A stretch of 64,000 nucleotides of DNA from Paragonimus westermani (Eukaryota > Platyhelminthes > Trematoda > Plagiorchiida > Troglotrematidae): NCBI GenBank assembly GCA_008508345.1, contig QNGE01000274.1, positions 1 through 64,000 of the forward strand. The letters are read 5' to 3'. The notes beneath the pieces are model-generated. The model did not search any database. It was given only the letters and a program-made list of their open reading frames with translations, and had not been told where the DNA came from. Below are positions 46,154 through 60,949 of this stretch, piece by piece. The first letter of the stretch is position 1. The number at the start of each line of letters is the position of its first letter. A program made the position numbers and the translations under genes.

Positions 46154-49100
46154 GTGAATAGTATTCGACGGTTTCCCCGTCTCTTCATAATTATCAAAAT
46201 TGACGCTCGAAAACCACTTGAGTTAAATTTGCTCAAGGACTGCTTCTAGAAACGTTGAACTAAAACGGAGTCCTAACACAAAACCCCTAACCTTAGCTTC
46301 TAACCGACTGGCTTGTTCAATGCTAAGTGTACCAGAATGATGACACCTAATTTCTGTTGACATTATTTGTCGTCTCTTTCTGACTAAGCAGTTCGATCAA
46401 GATAAAGCAGTCACAGTTTACATCTGACAGCAGCCATCTATGCTGTTGTGAAATTGTCCTCCAACTCCGTATGATTTTCATGGTAGTTCGAGCAAAACTC
46501 TCGACTATTCATCAATAATTAAGTCAATTTCCGGTGGATCAACTGATTCCTAGCATTTCCACTTGACAAAGAATTTTTATTGGCACAGTGTCATATTGCG
46601 TCCTACCACTGTCTATCTGTCCGCATTAGTAGAAACAACTCATGTCTAATGTAATTTTAAATATTTTAAGCAAAAGTGACTGCTTATGAATCTGTGCTAT
46701 AATTTTAAAACCGGGCTTGCCTGTGGAATACATTGTTTTGCACATCCGCCCAAATATTAGCTCTGATACTCACATTAACAAACGGCTGTATTGTGAAAAT
46801 CCACCAAGAATGTAGCAACCGTACTCTCAAATTTGAATTACGTAAACGGAATTCAACGACTAACTTGAACTGTGCAGAAAATTCCCGACTTATGTGGTTG
46901 ACTAACAGGCGTAAAAGTAGATCAGAATTTGGGCAAGTGCCTTCTGACCTAGGCCAGTCGCAGTCATCAAAGTGCTACGTCAATCGTACAATAAGCCTAG
47001 AACTGGCAGTTTCAGCGACTGCGCAACACTTTTTGAATGCATAAGACCGTATAGTTGAGGCATTTTTCACATTTACGTTACTGGTAACATTTATTCCGGG
47101 AATCCATGAGGTTATTCCTGTCCCAGAGAGGCATTCCACTCATGGTAAGCAGTACACATCGATGGCTATTACGACTCCGCAGTAATAGTGAATTCGAACC
47201 AAACTGACGCTGATGTGCAACATCGTTTTTCTGATCGGTACGTTGTCAGTCGCCGTCACCACCACCGGACTTGAAAAAATTGTCACTCATGTCATGGAGC
47301 TTACAGCCGACCCACCGTCAACATGACAAGATCTATGGGTTCAAGATTATGTGCACAACTAGTAGTCCACTTCCCTTCGGCAAGCAAGAGGAGTGCCTTT
47401 AAAAAGCACCGATTCACTCAGTGTCTTCAGAAGGACTGTTTGTTACCATGTCATTGCCATAGTAATCGCAAGGTAGATGCATTTTCAAGCAAATAAGATC
47501 CCACTAGTCTCTGCTTATGAACTCGATATAAAACATCCTTTTAAGACTAAATAAGCATCATCACATTTATTGGCCAGCATTGTGATTACTGCTAAGTAGA
47601 ACAGGATTTTGTGGCTAACACAACTTATATGTCGGACCTCTTATTTATTTAAATCTTCTGCCAACCCCTCTCGGAAATAAATGCCATACTTTAATTTCGT
47701 TACTAGTAAAACTAGTCAGTTGTGCATATCCTTGTCATGCGGGGATTCGCAATCCGATTGCGCTTTCTTGAGTTAACCGTATTGACTATCACATCACTGA
47801 CTTTACATAAGATACTATGAAAATCACCGTATCTGATTCTTCAACCACATTCGCTTGTGAGTTTGGATTTACTTGATGCCTTTAAAAATTTACGGTTTCA
47901 TTCTGCTACTGTGTATTTTTTGTGGCGAATTAGTCTGCGCTAGCAGTTGTGCTGTTTTGATTATTGGTGAGTAGTCAGGCTTTGACACATATACATCTTT
48001 AGTTGTCAAAATACATTGTAGAACGTGGAACAATTGCCTCTATATATTCGCTGATCAACTAGCAGCCATATCAATTGAGAATGCTAACCTAATCGAATAG
48101 ACTGACGTACTAGACCCTAACTGGATGCTCCCTAGAATGTGTCAGCAGTTAATACGTATTGTCACTTGCAAAAAATTTGTGTGTACGGATGTGTAGGGGA
48201 AAAGGTTAGTAATATTTGTCTTTCAGTGTTTCTCATATTAGTGAGTTAGGTTAGGAGTGAGTACGTTAAAAATGTAAATATAAGAAGGCTGAGGGCTCAG
48301 GCAAAAAGAGTGTTCACAGTGGAACGCGAAACTAGGTATGCAGAATTTGAAGAAAATTTCGCTTTCAGGAATATTTTCGACAGACTACAGTGGCGTTGCT
48401 AGTAATTGCACAGCGGCATCACAGTCAATTGTACAAGCTTTCTACATACCATTTAGGGAGTGTTTCTAATAATTGATTTAGTCAGTTTTTCTTGTCAAGA
48501 TACGGCTACCGATGCCGTCTTCATCCAATTGTGCACCAGAAAACTGTTTCTATTCCATTCATCCACATGGTAATCCGGAAAAACCAGACATAATTAGTGT
48601 AGTGTAGTGGAGTGTGAGGTAGGTAACATCTGACTAGAAACTGTCACTGTGAGACGAGTTGTGTTGGTCGTTCTCCCAATGGAGTCATGCAGTTACTGCC
48701 GTCTCTACAATGCTGAAATTAATCGCGCACGTCAACACGATTGTTTTTGTTCTGTGGGATCAAGTCGTTTAGCCTCACTGATTCAATGCCTAATGTTGGC
48801 TAAAATGCATGTTTACCATGTAGAGACAGTCGACGTTCAAAGGAAAAGTTATGGGCGTGCACACGGTTGTATAATTGCCCGCACTACTTAACAAAGTGGG
48901 CGGTAATGATGAATCCGGGGAAAGGATAATGTTGTTATACACGAATGGCAAAAGGCAGTGAAACACGTAGAAGCAACTCCAGTTTTTACGAAGAAACGTT
49001 TGGTCACTAAGGTATTTCTGGTGTAAAGCACGATCAACAAAATGTTATTTTCAAGACTTTTTTGAGACTTTCTAGCCCTTTCTGTACACATTTCAGTGAC

Positions 49101-49989
49101 GTTTAAAAACTAGATCAACTTAAAATGATTGTCAGGTATCAAAAGTGAACTGTGTTTTCCTCTATAAAAATCTCATGTACCTCTTCCTGATATATGGGTT
49201 TATGGGTTCACTGGTTTTATGTAGAGGGAGAAAGACCTTTTCTTGTGCGTTCCTGTTTGTGTATTGGTCGGCGGAAACCTGTGTCGGACAGTTTACAAGC
49301 ATACGGAAGAATTGAATGGAACTAAAGAAAAGACGTAAAGTCAATGAAGGTTCTGATTGCAGTAACTTCAGCAGCGGACACTGGAAGATCATGAAACAGC
49401 ACTCTGTCAGACACGTACAGTTAAGAACCTATGGGATTGGGCTAAGAAAAAGGTTATGAAACTTGTAATGACAGCTGTTTTTAACGTCTGGGCCGATCGA
49501 CTAATACTTTCACATTCTTAACCGATTTAGCCGTGACTAGAAAGTGAGACGACGCGTTCCACGGTAAACAGGTCTCAACCGTGAAGCATAGTAACCCACA
49601 TGTTCCATTACGCAGTTTCACAGGGTGACCCCATAAACGTTCACTCTTATTTAGTTGAAGATGTGTGCAAATGGATGGCCTGGGTTATGGTTTATCAATT
49701 GTGTTTCTGTAGTTTTCAAGAACTGACTTGGTTCCACCGGTCTTCCCGGTCAGATGATTCGCCTGAGTTTTGGCAGCTGGTCTTAGTATGCAAGTTGAAC
49801 CGAAAAGAAGCGCATCGCGTGTCCCCGACTACTGAATGAACAACCGTAACTCATACGACTGCAGTTATTCATTCACTGTTGTTCATCGTTGTGAAATTTT
49901 ATGACCGATTTTCTTGACTTGAAGGATTTCCAGGATAAATAACCAATGGTTACTAAAATGAACCCAACCATTGACTAGCGTTCCGTTGC
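46154..49989. other. No feature recognised
   Basis: A plus-strand frame at 46,733-47,044 begins with a hydrophobic stretch that could pass for a signal peptide and has NRT and NST sites, but starts at TTG and has no family motif. A more G+C-rich patch at 47,100-47,420 remains unexplained. Confidence 0.35.
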
Positions 49990-50610
49990 TGGAGTATTTC
50001 TAAAAAGTGTGCAGCCATGAACAGGGAAGCACCAGTTACCTTGAAAGTCTTCGGAAAAATTTTTGAGCTCACCCAACCTGAAGTAGTTCGCATTGTGTTC
50101 GACTTCACGGTCCGTCCACCTTTGAGAAAGTATTCACAGATTTGTCAGCGGTATCTAAAAAATGAGTTGATATTTGTTGAGATTGTTCAGATATGGTTCA
50201 CTAGAGAAACTGATGAGCTCAAGGAAGTCCACTATTCAGATGGACAATATGAACTATGTCGCTGCTGTGGCGATTACGCACACCAAAGAGGAGACCTCAT
50301 ACTTACGCAAAAGACACTCCGCATTCCAAGCAATCCACTGACACATTTCCTCTCGCTTAAAGGTCATCTGCTGAGAATGCGTCAGGAAGTGGGCACGTTC
50401 ATTTGAAGATAACTCTTTCACTACTGAGATGTATCCACATTGAAACAAACCGTCCAGCTGTGTGGTCACGGTTGAACTGGTTGGGACTTTCGAAATTTCA
50501 CTCGATCCGGTCATACATGGGGAACAACCTGTACTACGAGTTTCCTAAGCGCCATTGGGATTCATCAGCGCATATTTGTTTTGAAAGACAGAGAATAGGA
50601 ACACGATTGG
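49990..50610 (+). mobile_element. CR1/Jockey-like LINE, 3' fragment (RT thumb and tail)
   Basis: The plus-strand frame at 50,017-50,403 follows the C-terminal region of CR1/Jockey polymerases: FELTQPEVVRIVFDFTVRPP (like LTPEVFxRLYxTYVRPHLEY), SQICQRYLKNELIFVE (SQAWSPYLKKDIxxLE), then the pattern ending RRLRGDLIL, here QRGDLILTQKTLRIPSNPL, and HFLSLKGH. A later frame shows NRPAVWSRLNWL (50,440-50,480), like the TRxxxRxxFFSxR motif. It is one long open frame with diverged residues and no palm domain, so it is a 5'-truncated copy. Confidence 0.75.
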
Positions 50611-52534
50611 TGATTTTTAAACAGTGCAATGCTTGCATTGTCTACTTTCTATAGACTACTGTCACTTACATCAACACGCGATCGATTTTCTTTTTACGCT
50701 GTTTTCTTAGTCATCACAAGTCAAAATCGACAGGCACTGAATGTGATCTTATTCACTGTGTTTGCTAAACACTATGAAGATGGTCTCCACAGGGGGGCAA
50801 TAATATGTGTCACACTTACACCGGACGAGTTTTCTAAGACTGAATGCTCTCTCTTCGTCCAAGACAGTTTTAGTAGATCTACAAAGACACAGGAATATAC
50901 AAGCAAAAAATTTTCGCCCTCCTGTAACAGCCAACGGATCAGTGAAATTGCATGAAGGAATAACATCAAGGTGCAAAGACAGAACCAACTAAATGGAAAA
51001 GGATGTGCAAATGGAATACGGAAGTGTGTGAAAAGCGGAATTATTATCTGAAACACTCTCAATTGAGAAGCATTCAACTATGGTAAATACTGAACAACAC
51101 CAGTAGATTTTGTGTCCTACTCTGGAGAGCATTCATCTGCTTGTCGCAGGAATTAAGGCATAAAACTGAAGCCAAACTGTGACCAGTCAAACCACAGTAT
51201 AATTAGCACTAGAATTGGGTAGGTCATAACATAAACCGCTTTGATAACGAAATTGTACATCATAGTGAATAATCAGACACTGTAACAAAAGGTCTTCGGA
51301 AAATTTGTCCTGCCCAGCCTACTTTTGGAGTAAATTGTGAAGAGTTTATAAATTTTACATCAAGCAGATTTGGAACGTTTGAGGGTTTGGCTGGAACGAC
51401 CTTACACTGCGAAACAACCACCCGCCCCACACTTCACAGTCCATAATACATTTTTCAAAGATTAAACTAATAAAAGCAATCGTATATCTTCTCAGAGCGC
51501 TTCTTACTGTCACGTGGACACATATCTTCATTATCTAACGGCTTTATTGCTCGTTTATTTTACGATTACCACTACTGTTGTACAGAAGCCTGAATTTTAT
51601 TACGTTTCTTGGACAGCTACCGATTCAGATCACTCAGCTCCCACTTTTGAATCCAGAATTTAGGTGCATACACAAATGAGTTCAATTTACATTATTCAGT
51701 CTCCCTGACTGAATGAAAAATTACTATACAACAGGCTACGCGTAGTCTAAAACTTAAGTTTGGGTGACAAATATTGACTGGCATGATATCGTCCTAAGCT
51801 TACGAGACACCAGTAGCTCTTATGGAGACGATCGCCCGACATAAGTGTCACTTACGGTCAACTTAAATGAATGGTCAGGTACGACAATATGACCTTTTCC
51901 AACATGAGGTCAGCGTACTAACCTTACGAGAACGTAGATCTCAGTGCTAATGCTGTACGACTTTAGAGTCGGTGGGCAATGCGTAATGATCAAGCCTACC
52001 CCTCAGTGTTAGGTGCGTGCGATGATTCGATGTCGATCGCACGAATACTTAACGCCAGTTAGAATGAAACACGCTGATAAATCAACCTGTCCAGGTATCA
52101 AGGGTTTGGAGATGCGGTGAATACATTGGTTTACTACGACACTAACTGGATCGGTAAAGATGAATGGATGAATAGGTGGATTCTGATAAGCAGTGCTTTG
52201 ACTCCTAGTGTTGAGTTAGGAGTGTGGCTATCCACACGGTTACCGAACAAAAATTCGGCGGGAATTCGAATTGGGACTGTGGCAAAAATACGTCGTACTA
52301 GTAAGCCACAACAATAGCGAACCTGGCAGCAAGATCTAACGAAATGTGGCAGCTCCAATAAACTATGGATGATTTCTACTTCCTAATGCATTTTGGTTAG
52401 TTGGCTTGTATCTCGTATTAGTGATCCTAACAACAAGTGAACATCAGAAACATGCTGGACATGGATACAAACAGACATCTCGAGATCAAATAGTGCTGAT
52501 CAAAATCGTCAGATTATCTGTTCATTAGTGGTAT
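50611..52534. other. No feature recognised
   Basis: Overlapping frames on both strands at 50,750-51,077 carry no motif. No repeat seen. Confidence 0.35.
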
Positions 52535-53060
52535 TGTGGTGGATACTCAAGCCGGAGAAGTGGGTATTCAAACACTCGGCGGAATACCTCGACGCGGGAG
52601 GAGGCACGTCCAAAACCCCACAACGAGCTGATCGGGGACGGCGGGGGCGACCGGATGAGTCATCACCCGACTGGATCGGACCAACGGGCGAGACATGACA
52701 GGGAAAATAGAAGGGGCGACGAAATCGGAGGCGCGATTATTCCAACATTCGCAGGAATATCGCAAAGCTGTCGTGGACTACGCTCAGAGGCCAGTGGAGA
52801 TAGATGGAAGGGAACAAGACCGACCGGACGAGTCATCGCTCAACGAAATCGGACCAACGGACGAAGAGTGGCAGGCAGAACCCCCCCCCCCGATAGACGG
52901 CGTCGATCACGCACACAAACCGGACAGAAGTGCACACGATGCGTGAGCGGAAACCTGTGGGTGTTGTGGTCCGGAATGATGATTAATAAACGCGAGCGCG
53001 CGTGTGGCATGAGGACTAGCGTATTGGACGATAAAGACTGTGCTTTATTGGACGTCTTCT
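52535..53060 (+). repeat. G+C-rich LTR-like block with internal direct repeat
   Basis: A block clearly richer in G+C than its surroundings begins TGTGGTGGATACTC, holds an 11-base C run (52,881-52,891) and a polyadenylation-type AATAAA at 52,985-52,990, and ends near a small hairpin (ATAAAG / CTTTAT, 53,031-53,048) flanked by two ATTGGACG copies. A roughly 48-bp unit at 52,649-52,696 recurs at 52,822-52,869 (about 75% identical). The plus frame through it is rich in Arg, Gly and Pro without a known domain. A solo LTR of a Gypsy-type element is the best guess; no second LTR or pol is present. Confidence 0.4.
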
Positions 53061-56000
53061 CGCTGCAGCATAACATCGCTTCATGTGAAAAGCTTGCTCC
53101 ATTTTAGTCGTGAATATGATTACGTTTCATTCCATGCATTTTTCGGCTTCCTATTTGCCTAAATTGTGTGCTAACTGTCTCCACCTACTTTACTAAGGTG
53201 TCTGCTTGTAGTTCACTTTGATGACTTCTACCAGCCGACAATCCTATCCTAAAACTTTCTGTTTCTTTCAAGAGTTAGTAAGACAAATGTTGTTTAACCA
53301 ACATTTGGTCGTCAACGTGTGTTCCAGCTGTGCTCAATCTTGGGTTTTTTAGATAAGACCACTACAAATTGCAACACGCAAGACAGCCATTTTTACTCCG
53401 AATGCTTGTTACCCTCGGGGACCAACTTTGGGACGAAGTGGATACACCGGCGCGTAGCGTTCTTCAAAGAACAGGCTCCAACAACAGTCCTGAAAAAGAA
53501 CTGACAAAAGCAAGCATGAGCCAAAGGCCTAGTAAGTCATACGACTTACACGAACGAAAGTTAAAACGGTGCCAACAACACAGTAGCACGCTCTGTTACA
53601 CAACTCAGATTCAATCCATGCGCGCTTGCTGGTTCCGACTGCACATTACAATATATTGTCTGTTGGTTTCTCCCAGATGACCTTGGTTTATTGAATGTTT
53701 TCTTCAACGTACTGCACACCGTGAGTAACTCAAAACCGTCAGACTCACTGCTTGAACGAAGGTGTTTGCTTTCATTGGAGCAAACACTTAAATCGTCGCT
53801 TATAGTTGGCACTGCTAGAAACCAATTTTTGAAGAAGTTTGAACATGCATAAGGTCAGTAGGGTACATGAACAATGATGATGTGCCTGACCGTTAACTGC
53901 TGCACAACGGGAAATTCTTTGAAGTGCGATATACACTGATAAAAATCTGTAATTTCTTTGCAAGTTAGAAGAAGGTCGTTTTTGTTTGAAGTACATAATG
54001 ACAGAAAATGAAGTCAAGTGGAAAATGAAATGTGAATCTCTATCGTCACCCAGTGAACTCCTCTTGAAATTAATAGAATTCATGAGATTTACGATACTGA
54101 CAGAAATACAAAAGTGATAGTTTGAGAAATGTGAAGTATTGTTATTATCCTGTGCCCTACTTTCTCCAAATGATGCACGTTTTTCACGAAGACTGCCGAG
54201 TATGAACTGATAAACCAATGGGGGATCGCCAATGCGTGGAACAACAGCAAAAGGCTATCTAATCGACAAATTTGGGCATTCGAGTTAAAATCTAAGAATG
54301 CACATTACCTTTTCTTGTCAATAATTTAAACAGCGCATTCCTACATGTAGATCGAAAACAGTGATAGCTGATTGCTACTTTGCTTAAAGACTATCAGCTT
54401 ACAACCACCGACTAACTTGCATCGTTTTAAGTATAGGGGTGTTAAATGGCAGCCGGTGCTTTGTGGTCCAACAACTTGCTAAGATTATTTTAAAACTTTC
54501 CCATTTCAACAATGCCTTTCACCATCAACCACCTTTTCATGTCGTCAGATGAAACAGTTCTGAAGGGAATATCCATTATGGTACCTCGGTAAAATAAGTT
54601 TAGCGACGTAAGTTTATTAGGTTCGATAAGCGAGCTGCAAGAATGGCTTTACAAATTGTAATCAAGTGATGCATTAATGTAACTGGACTAATGCTACGTA
54701 GAAATGGATTACTTTGTAAATTGTACGTTCACTTGCACACCGGGCTGAGGTGTTTGAAGTGTATGACCAGGGGTAAGTAGCACTCGGTTATACACGTGTT
54801 AGAGGTCGACATTACAGTGTAAGATGTCTTGAGCCATAATATTCACTTCGTACACTTGTCATGTTTAGAAACTTAACAAACTTTGTAGTTGGCATGGTAA
54901 CGAGGACTGCTTTGGTTTGAGCTCGTGTCAGACAGCCGATCCAGGGGGTGATCTAATTTGACGGATGCATTTTGTAAGATAGGGGACATGAAACTGATGC
55001 AAAAGAATTAACATGATACAGGTCAACACAGGATTAGATCAGTGATACCGGCCAAATTGTGAACGACACGCATGAAGTAGCCCACAAACCCTTATAAACA
55101 AAACGCATTTAAAAATTCACCAGAAGTAAGCTTATACGAAATAATGAAATAAACTGAATACCACTTACATTTTATTGGCGCTTCCAAGTTTCTCGACTAG
55201 TATCTCTTGAAAATTACACAAAATATGTTCTACTCTTACTGGGACTATCCATTACTGAACTTCTTAAGGTCGCCCTGATTTGGACTTAAGACAAGCATCC
55301 CCAGGGCGGCCATTTTGGTCACTTAGCCAATGACGTCGTTTTAAGCATGATATTCAGATATGTGATCAAAAAAAGAATGAGCACTGTTCAGTAACTGTGA
55401 ATGGAGCTAAAATAAACCCGATGCGTCAGTAAGAAAGCAGCAGGATGAAAAATTCATCTGACCAGCTAAAATCATCGGTCAGTTTGTATCCACCCAACTA
55501 CTAAACCATTTATTATTAAAATCACAGTACATAACAGGTGGACGGAAAGATGGTAGATATCTGATACCCATTCAAACGTAAAAGCGATAAATCCTTCTCG
55601 GAAAAAAGTCGGTTTGTTAAAGAAATGCCGAAATGAAATGATGGCTTGCTGTTCTCCGTTTTCATTTAGCTTCCCCACTTCTTTATTGAACCGGTTTGCT
55701 TCCCAGTAGCGATTTGGACTGCTTTTCCGTTTATTTTTCTACCTATTTTAGACATCCCAATTGCTAATCGGTACTGTTGGTGGCTCTTTCATCTGTGGTC
55801 CACTTGGGCAAATTAATTTGGCATGTCGTAGGTCACACCCAATTTCTCATACATCCCGTGTACTACGTCATTTCCGCACCTAATGTTGTGTATACCTCAG
55901 TTGCATTGTGCAACTTCCGGTTTTGTCGTCGACTGCCCAATTTAAATATGGTAAGAACAAATTCTAAGTATGTCTGACACCATATATCCTCAAACCGGTG

Positions 56001-59000
56001 TTTTCCAAAATCTTACCTGTCACTTTAGAGATTTGTGACGGACATTTTAACCTAGCGCAACATAGTGTTTACAATTTCACTTCGGTGCTTCTCCTGTTCA
56101 ACCTTCTGCTCAAGTTGTAATCCACGCACTACCCAGTCCGTGGTGTATTGGTGATAAAACTGAAACGCTGCATATAATAAAGATTTTGATGGAGACTTCA
56201 GATGAATCCACTTTAAAAATGTATCTGTAAAACGTAGACGTCGATCCGTAGCAGCATAACTGGAAACTTTTCCAAAAGGCGGTTATATGCAAAGATTGCT
56301 GCATATTCCAAAAACGCTGCTTGATGGGCAGATCACTGCGTACAATCTTAGTGGAATGTTCTGCTGTCAATGATTCGTTTAGATACTAGTGAACAGTAGC
56401 ATTAGGACTACCTCGTATAACTTATTCGTCTGGATTGACTAGATGCCTCGTCTTCTAGATCGACAGTTGGTCCCAAGACAACTCTACTTCACGCGTTCGT
56501 TTCTGCACTATTCCATTGGACAACTTTCAATTACTATTGCCCCTTGTGAGTTAACATCAAACGTTCGACTGAGAACCGGTAACCTCTGAATGGCGCTCAA
56601 GCTGGGAATGAAAATCAATCCATTGCATTAATGACGACTATTTTATTTGATAGCACACTTTGCTTACAGTCAATGGTGACGATAGATTTACGTCTACAAT
56701 TGGAATGACATGTTATCTAATTCACATCCGCGGTATTCTGACAAAGTAAGGCCGATTCTTTCTGAAATAAACAGCCAATATACATATTCCTGTCTTTAAA
56801 GTTTGTCCGGTTCTCGTCCGTAGGACGGATTATCAGCTTCCGCAGTAAATAACCGTGTCAGTCGGGCAGATGACGCCCCGAAGTGGCGCAAATATTGGCC
56901 TACCTCAAGGACACAGACACCGTAAGTTGTTTGAGATTTGGATCTGCGTTATGATTCAGAGGTTCGCGTACCACTCAGATGTTCAAGGTAAAAAAGCTCC
57001 GTTTCACAGAGAGTGTGTGAAAAGAATCGGTTTATTTCGACTTCGACATTGAGATAGTTTACCAGCGTTTTCGAAGAACCCTCATTAGGGCTTAATCAAA
57101 AACGGCACTCTATTTTATCCCTCTTTGTCACGAAGTGGCTTTGACGCACGTCTATGACTTCACCGATGACTTCTGAGTCGTTCAGTTAAAAAAGAATCCA
57201 TCTAACGACAACACGTTCAAGATACTTAATGTCTGAACAAACAACCTTCCCGAGAATGTGGTTCGGAAAAGAATAGCCTTGTTATCTGGGTTTATAAGTC
57301 ACTAAACTGCATTATCTTGGCAACATGGCATGGTTGACCAAAGCGTGCAAGAAAGCCTCCATTGGTCAATACGTTTAGGCTGTGTGAATACACACAGGTA
57401 CGCTATAATTAGCTCATTTGGTTGACTGACATGTTGTCTGTCTGGCTCAGCAGAGTGATGTAAACAACGGACTGAGTGGAGAACCGCTGAAGCAGCCGGA
57501 GTGCCCAATTCGGTTAGTTATCTAAGTTGACGACCGGCAGCACTCGAGTGCAGCTGACGTAACGATAACGGGCACCATTGCAATGCTTCGTGGGCCAATG
57601 TTTGGGTCAAGCCAACTTGATAAACCGATCCGTATAACCTCGCAACTAAGTAAGTCGCCAGTCACACTAGACTCTGAATAAATGGGATAGCTAACAGGCG
57701 AATCGTTCTTTGATGTAGAAGGCAAGGCATGTTAGACAAGGCTAGCAGGCTGAAATTATGGCAGTTAGCAATGAACATGAATTTCCTACACCAGACGGCT
57801 TGTATAATTAGTTCCCGAGTGCATTTTAAGGTTCATAACTGGAAGGGAAGATATCCGAAACTACCAAGTTTAACTCAAAACCCAACTCACGTTCGCACCA
57901 TTGTATGGGATTGTGAAGTTTACTGTCCGCACCGCAGTGGTGTATCAATCTAATTTTACCAACTCTTCGAGGTTCTGGGTGTTAACGTGAAAACGAAACG
58001 AAGTAGGTGTAACTAGTTGACCTCTGTAAAGTATTTGGACTGTGCTTTACCTGTACAGAAATACCCCATTAATTTTCTAATGGTAGCATTCGCTAGTTTT
58101 ATGTGAGACATTGATTTACCTAACGTTAAAACCGACCTCCAAATGTTGTGAGTTGAGGTCTATTGCTGTCTGATGCTCAGTTGACTTAGGAGCCAACTTC
58201 CATTATTGTGTAAGTTCTATCAACCTTCTTATATAAGTTGTTGATTTCCTATTCCATTGGACTGTTCATCGCTGTGTTCAGTTCTGTTGTGACGCCTCAA
58301 CATTCCATTATGATTAATTTGCTTCTGTGTCTTCGCATCCACTGTATGGTTTATCTTTTATCGACAGGTATCTCAGTGTTATGATTGCTAGTTGCCTTAC
58401 GTTCAAAAAGAAGTCCATTGTGTGTAGAATGGTTGTACAGTTTTCTAATTTGTCATGTGGTTTAGCCTCTCAATTCCATATGTGGCGCGCAATTTTGGTT
58501 GTATTCATAGGCAGTTTGGGTTGCGTACCATGGCAACCGAAATGCTGTCTGTCTGTGAATGGGACTGTCCTGAAAACAATTTGCCATGTGTTATTTTAAG
58601 AAGTGGTTTGGTTTTACTCAGTTATTTATGTACACAGAAACTGGCAGACAACAATCGAAAAATATGGTTGAACAGATTTAGCTTGCCAACTCAACACAAC
58701 CGAGTGGTCCAAAAAAACTATTGTTTTGCACAAGATTGGCTAAAAATATCTGGTTAACTTTTCCGCAGTCTATAAAACCAAAATCGCGGTAGTGTTGCGC
58801 ATTACACCTTTGGTTGATTAGGTATTATCAGCCGACTTCACGTGCAACAGAAACTTGAGTTCATTGGATTTATTCGTTTGCTCACGACTGACTAAATCGT
58901 TTGGCTATCGTTCACTAATTCAGAAAAACAAATATAACCATAAATGCTCAAGGTGAGCGTGATAACTCGTTTTTGGGATATATCTGGAAGCTTTCAAGAA

Positions 59001-60949
59001 GGAGTGAGATAAGTAGGATAGTAAAGTCTCACTGGTACACATTGCCAGCCTGGTCCGTTCGTACCTGCATCTATTAACAACAATGGACGTTTTCAACTTA
59101 CAGTCAGACTGCCGGTTAACTGGCTTTCATATAGAGGGATACTCTGACCATCCCCTTCAAAAGGCACGGTCATGGATCAGTCGCAAATGTCTGCCGGACT
59201 TCAACCTGCGTAATAGGAAACACTGCCACTAAGGAACATAAGATGGACTGAGGTTGACCTATTGGTTGATATGTAGAATAGACATGTGAACTTACTAAAT
59301 GACCGTTTTGGAATTGTGATCAGCCGATATACTTCAACTTCGAATCTTGCAAAATAGAACGCGTTAGATAGTCTTCAACAGACTAGATTTAGTAAACCTT
59401 TAAGCATTCGTTTGAAACCTGCTTCCAAAGTGCAATTCGGGAGCACTTCATGGGAAGTATTAAATAAACATTTTGTGAAGCTTCGAATCCTGGCAGCATG
59501 TACCGTACTTGGGCCTATTCCTTTATCCTCAGGCAACTTAGTGCTCAAAGAATCACCGTCCTGTCACTATTTTTAATAGTGGTTCTTCTACTGTAATCTT
59601 ACAAAAGGGTAGCAAAAAGATAGCAATCAAGAAAGTGTTAGTTGAGCACTTTCCCATGACATAAAAATCAGAATGACCTGAATTCTATTAATGAGCACCA
59701 GTCCACGCCCATAACTACTCACCTCAAATGTGTTCCACTCAAGTTAGATAGTGAATCGGGCAGGCTTAATATGCATTTATTTGTGACTGAATCACTTTAA
59801 GATAAGCAGGAGAATACTTTTATATTTGAGGTGTTTGTGTACGATTCCAGTTTTCACAATTAATGGTTTTATTGCCTTGGTTACAACATACTCCGAAAGT
59901 CCAAATTCTGGGACTGTATTGTAGTGACGATTTTGTCCACATCCTTCCGCCATTAATTACGTTGTTTGTAATACTAAAGCCGGGCCTACACAGAATTTTA
60001 ATTGAACATTTTATTGCGTGTATAGTTATCCGCCTTCTATGAGATTAGTTAATTGAATCAGTGAGTATCTTTGAGTGGTCAGTTCAAAGCACTCAACTTA
60101 ACCCACAACCTGGCAGACTTGTACCACAACCTAGTGTTGTGAATCCAGAAGGCGGATGACACAGAGGTTGTTTTATTGGAGAAACCAATACACCACTTAA
60201 TCGTCTCAACGGGATTAGGAACAAAAACACTCATTTGCACACCGCACTCTTCTGAGGATGCTCCAATCGCTTTGGACACCATGTCTCAGTTCCACCATGT
60301 GGCGAATGTTATTAAATGTCATTCTGTCTTCCAACGATCCTTCCCATATGTATCCCGTATTTATCCCGCGATCATTTCGATCCATGCGGCTACTGAATAG
60401 TGGTGTGAGTAGTATGGTGCCACCGCCTATCCTCACTACACTAGTGATAAAACAATATGAACTTTCTATAGTTTACCGTGAGCGATTACTATTTGAGGTT
60501 CGGTTTGGTTTAATGTGTCACAATCTTCATAACGAGGAAAACCAGCACAAAAATGCATTCAGTTTACCTCAGAGTCGTGCACAGAATTCTGTAGCCATAA
60601 GATTAGGGTAGGTGCTTACTGATCGGAGTAACAAAAGTTCGAATCTAGTAGGGGAATACAGGATTTGAAAACCGGCTCATGGAATTCCACAGATTTCAGA
60701 TCGGCTGCACTTCGAAAGATGAGACCTGTTTTTCACATTTGCTTGTATTCTATTAACAGTCGGATTTCGTATAAAACAGACGAAGAAATTTCATCCATGA
60801 AGAGTAGCCAAAATGAAACTTGCAAGGTTTATCTCTTTACTCGAAGGATTTCCATATCGTTCCTGGACGCGATAACAGGAGACTAGACTGAGGTAACTAA
60901 TCATGGTAGGTTCGTCACTGTTGGATGTATTGACTGACCGTTATAACTG
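53061..60949. other. No gene recognised
   Basis: Nearly 8 kb with chance frames only. A 148-codon minus-strand frame at 53,772-54,218 starts at TTG and shows no motif. A possible exon at 55,750-55,948 (plus; CTATTTTAG acceptor, GTAAGA donor) has stops in all frames over its full length. A B-box-like GTTCGAATCTAG at 60,642-60,653 does not fold as tRNA. Confidence 0.35.

Noticed and set aside
53772..54218. 148-codon minus-strand frame
   Set aside because: No ATG start, no motif; frames of this length are expected about once or twice by chance in a window of this size and composition.
55750..55948. Possible exon between a CTATTTTAG acceptor and a GTAAGA donor
   Set aside because: All three frames contain a stop within the interval, so it cannot be an internal coding exon as bounded.
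60642..60660. GTTCGAATCTAG as a tRNA T-arm
   Set aside because: The flanking bases do not form a T stem, and no cloverleaf can be drawn.
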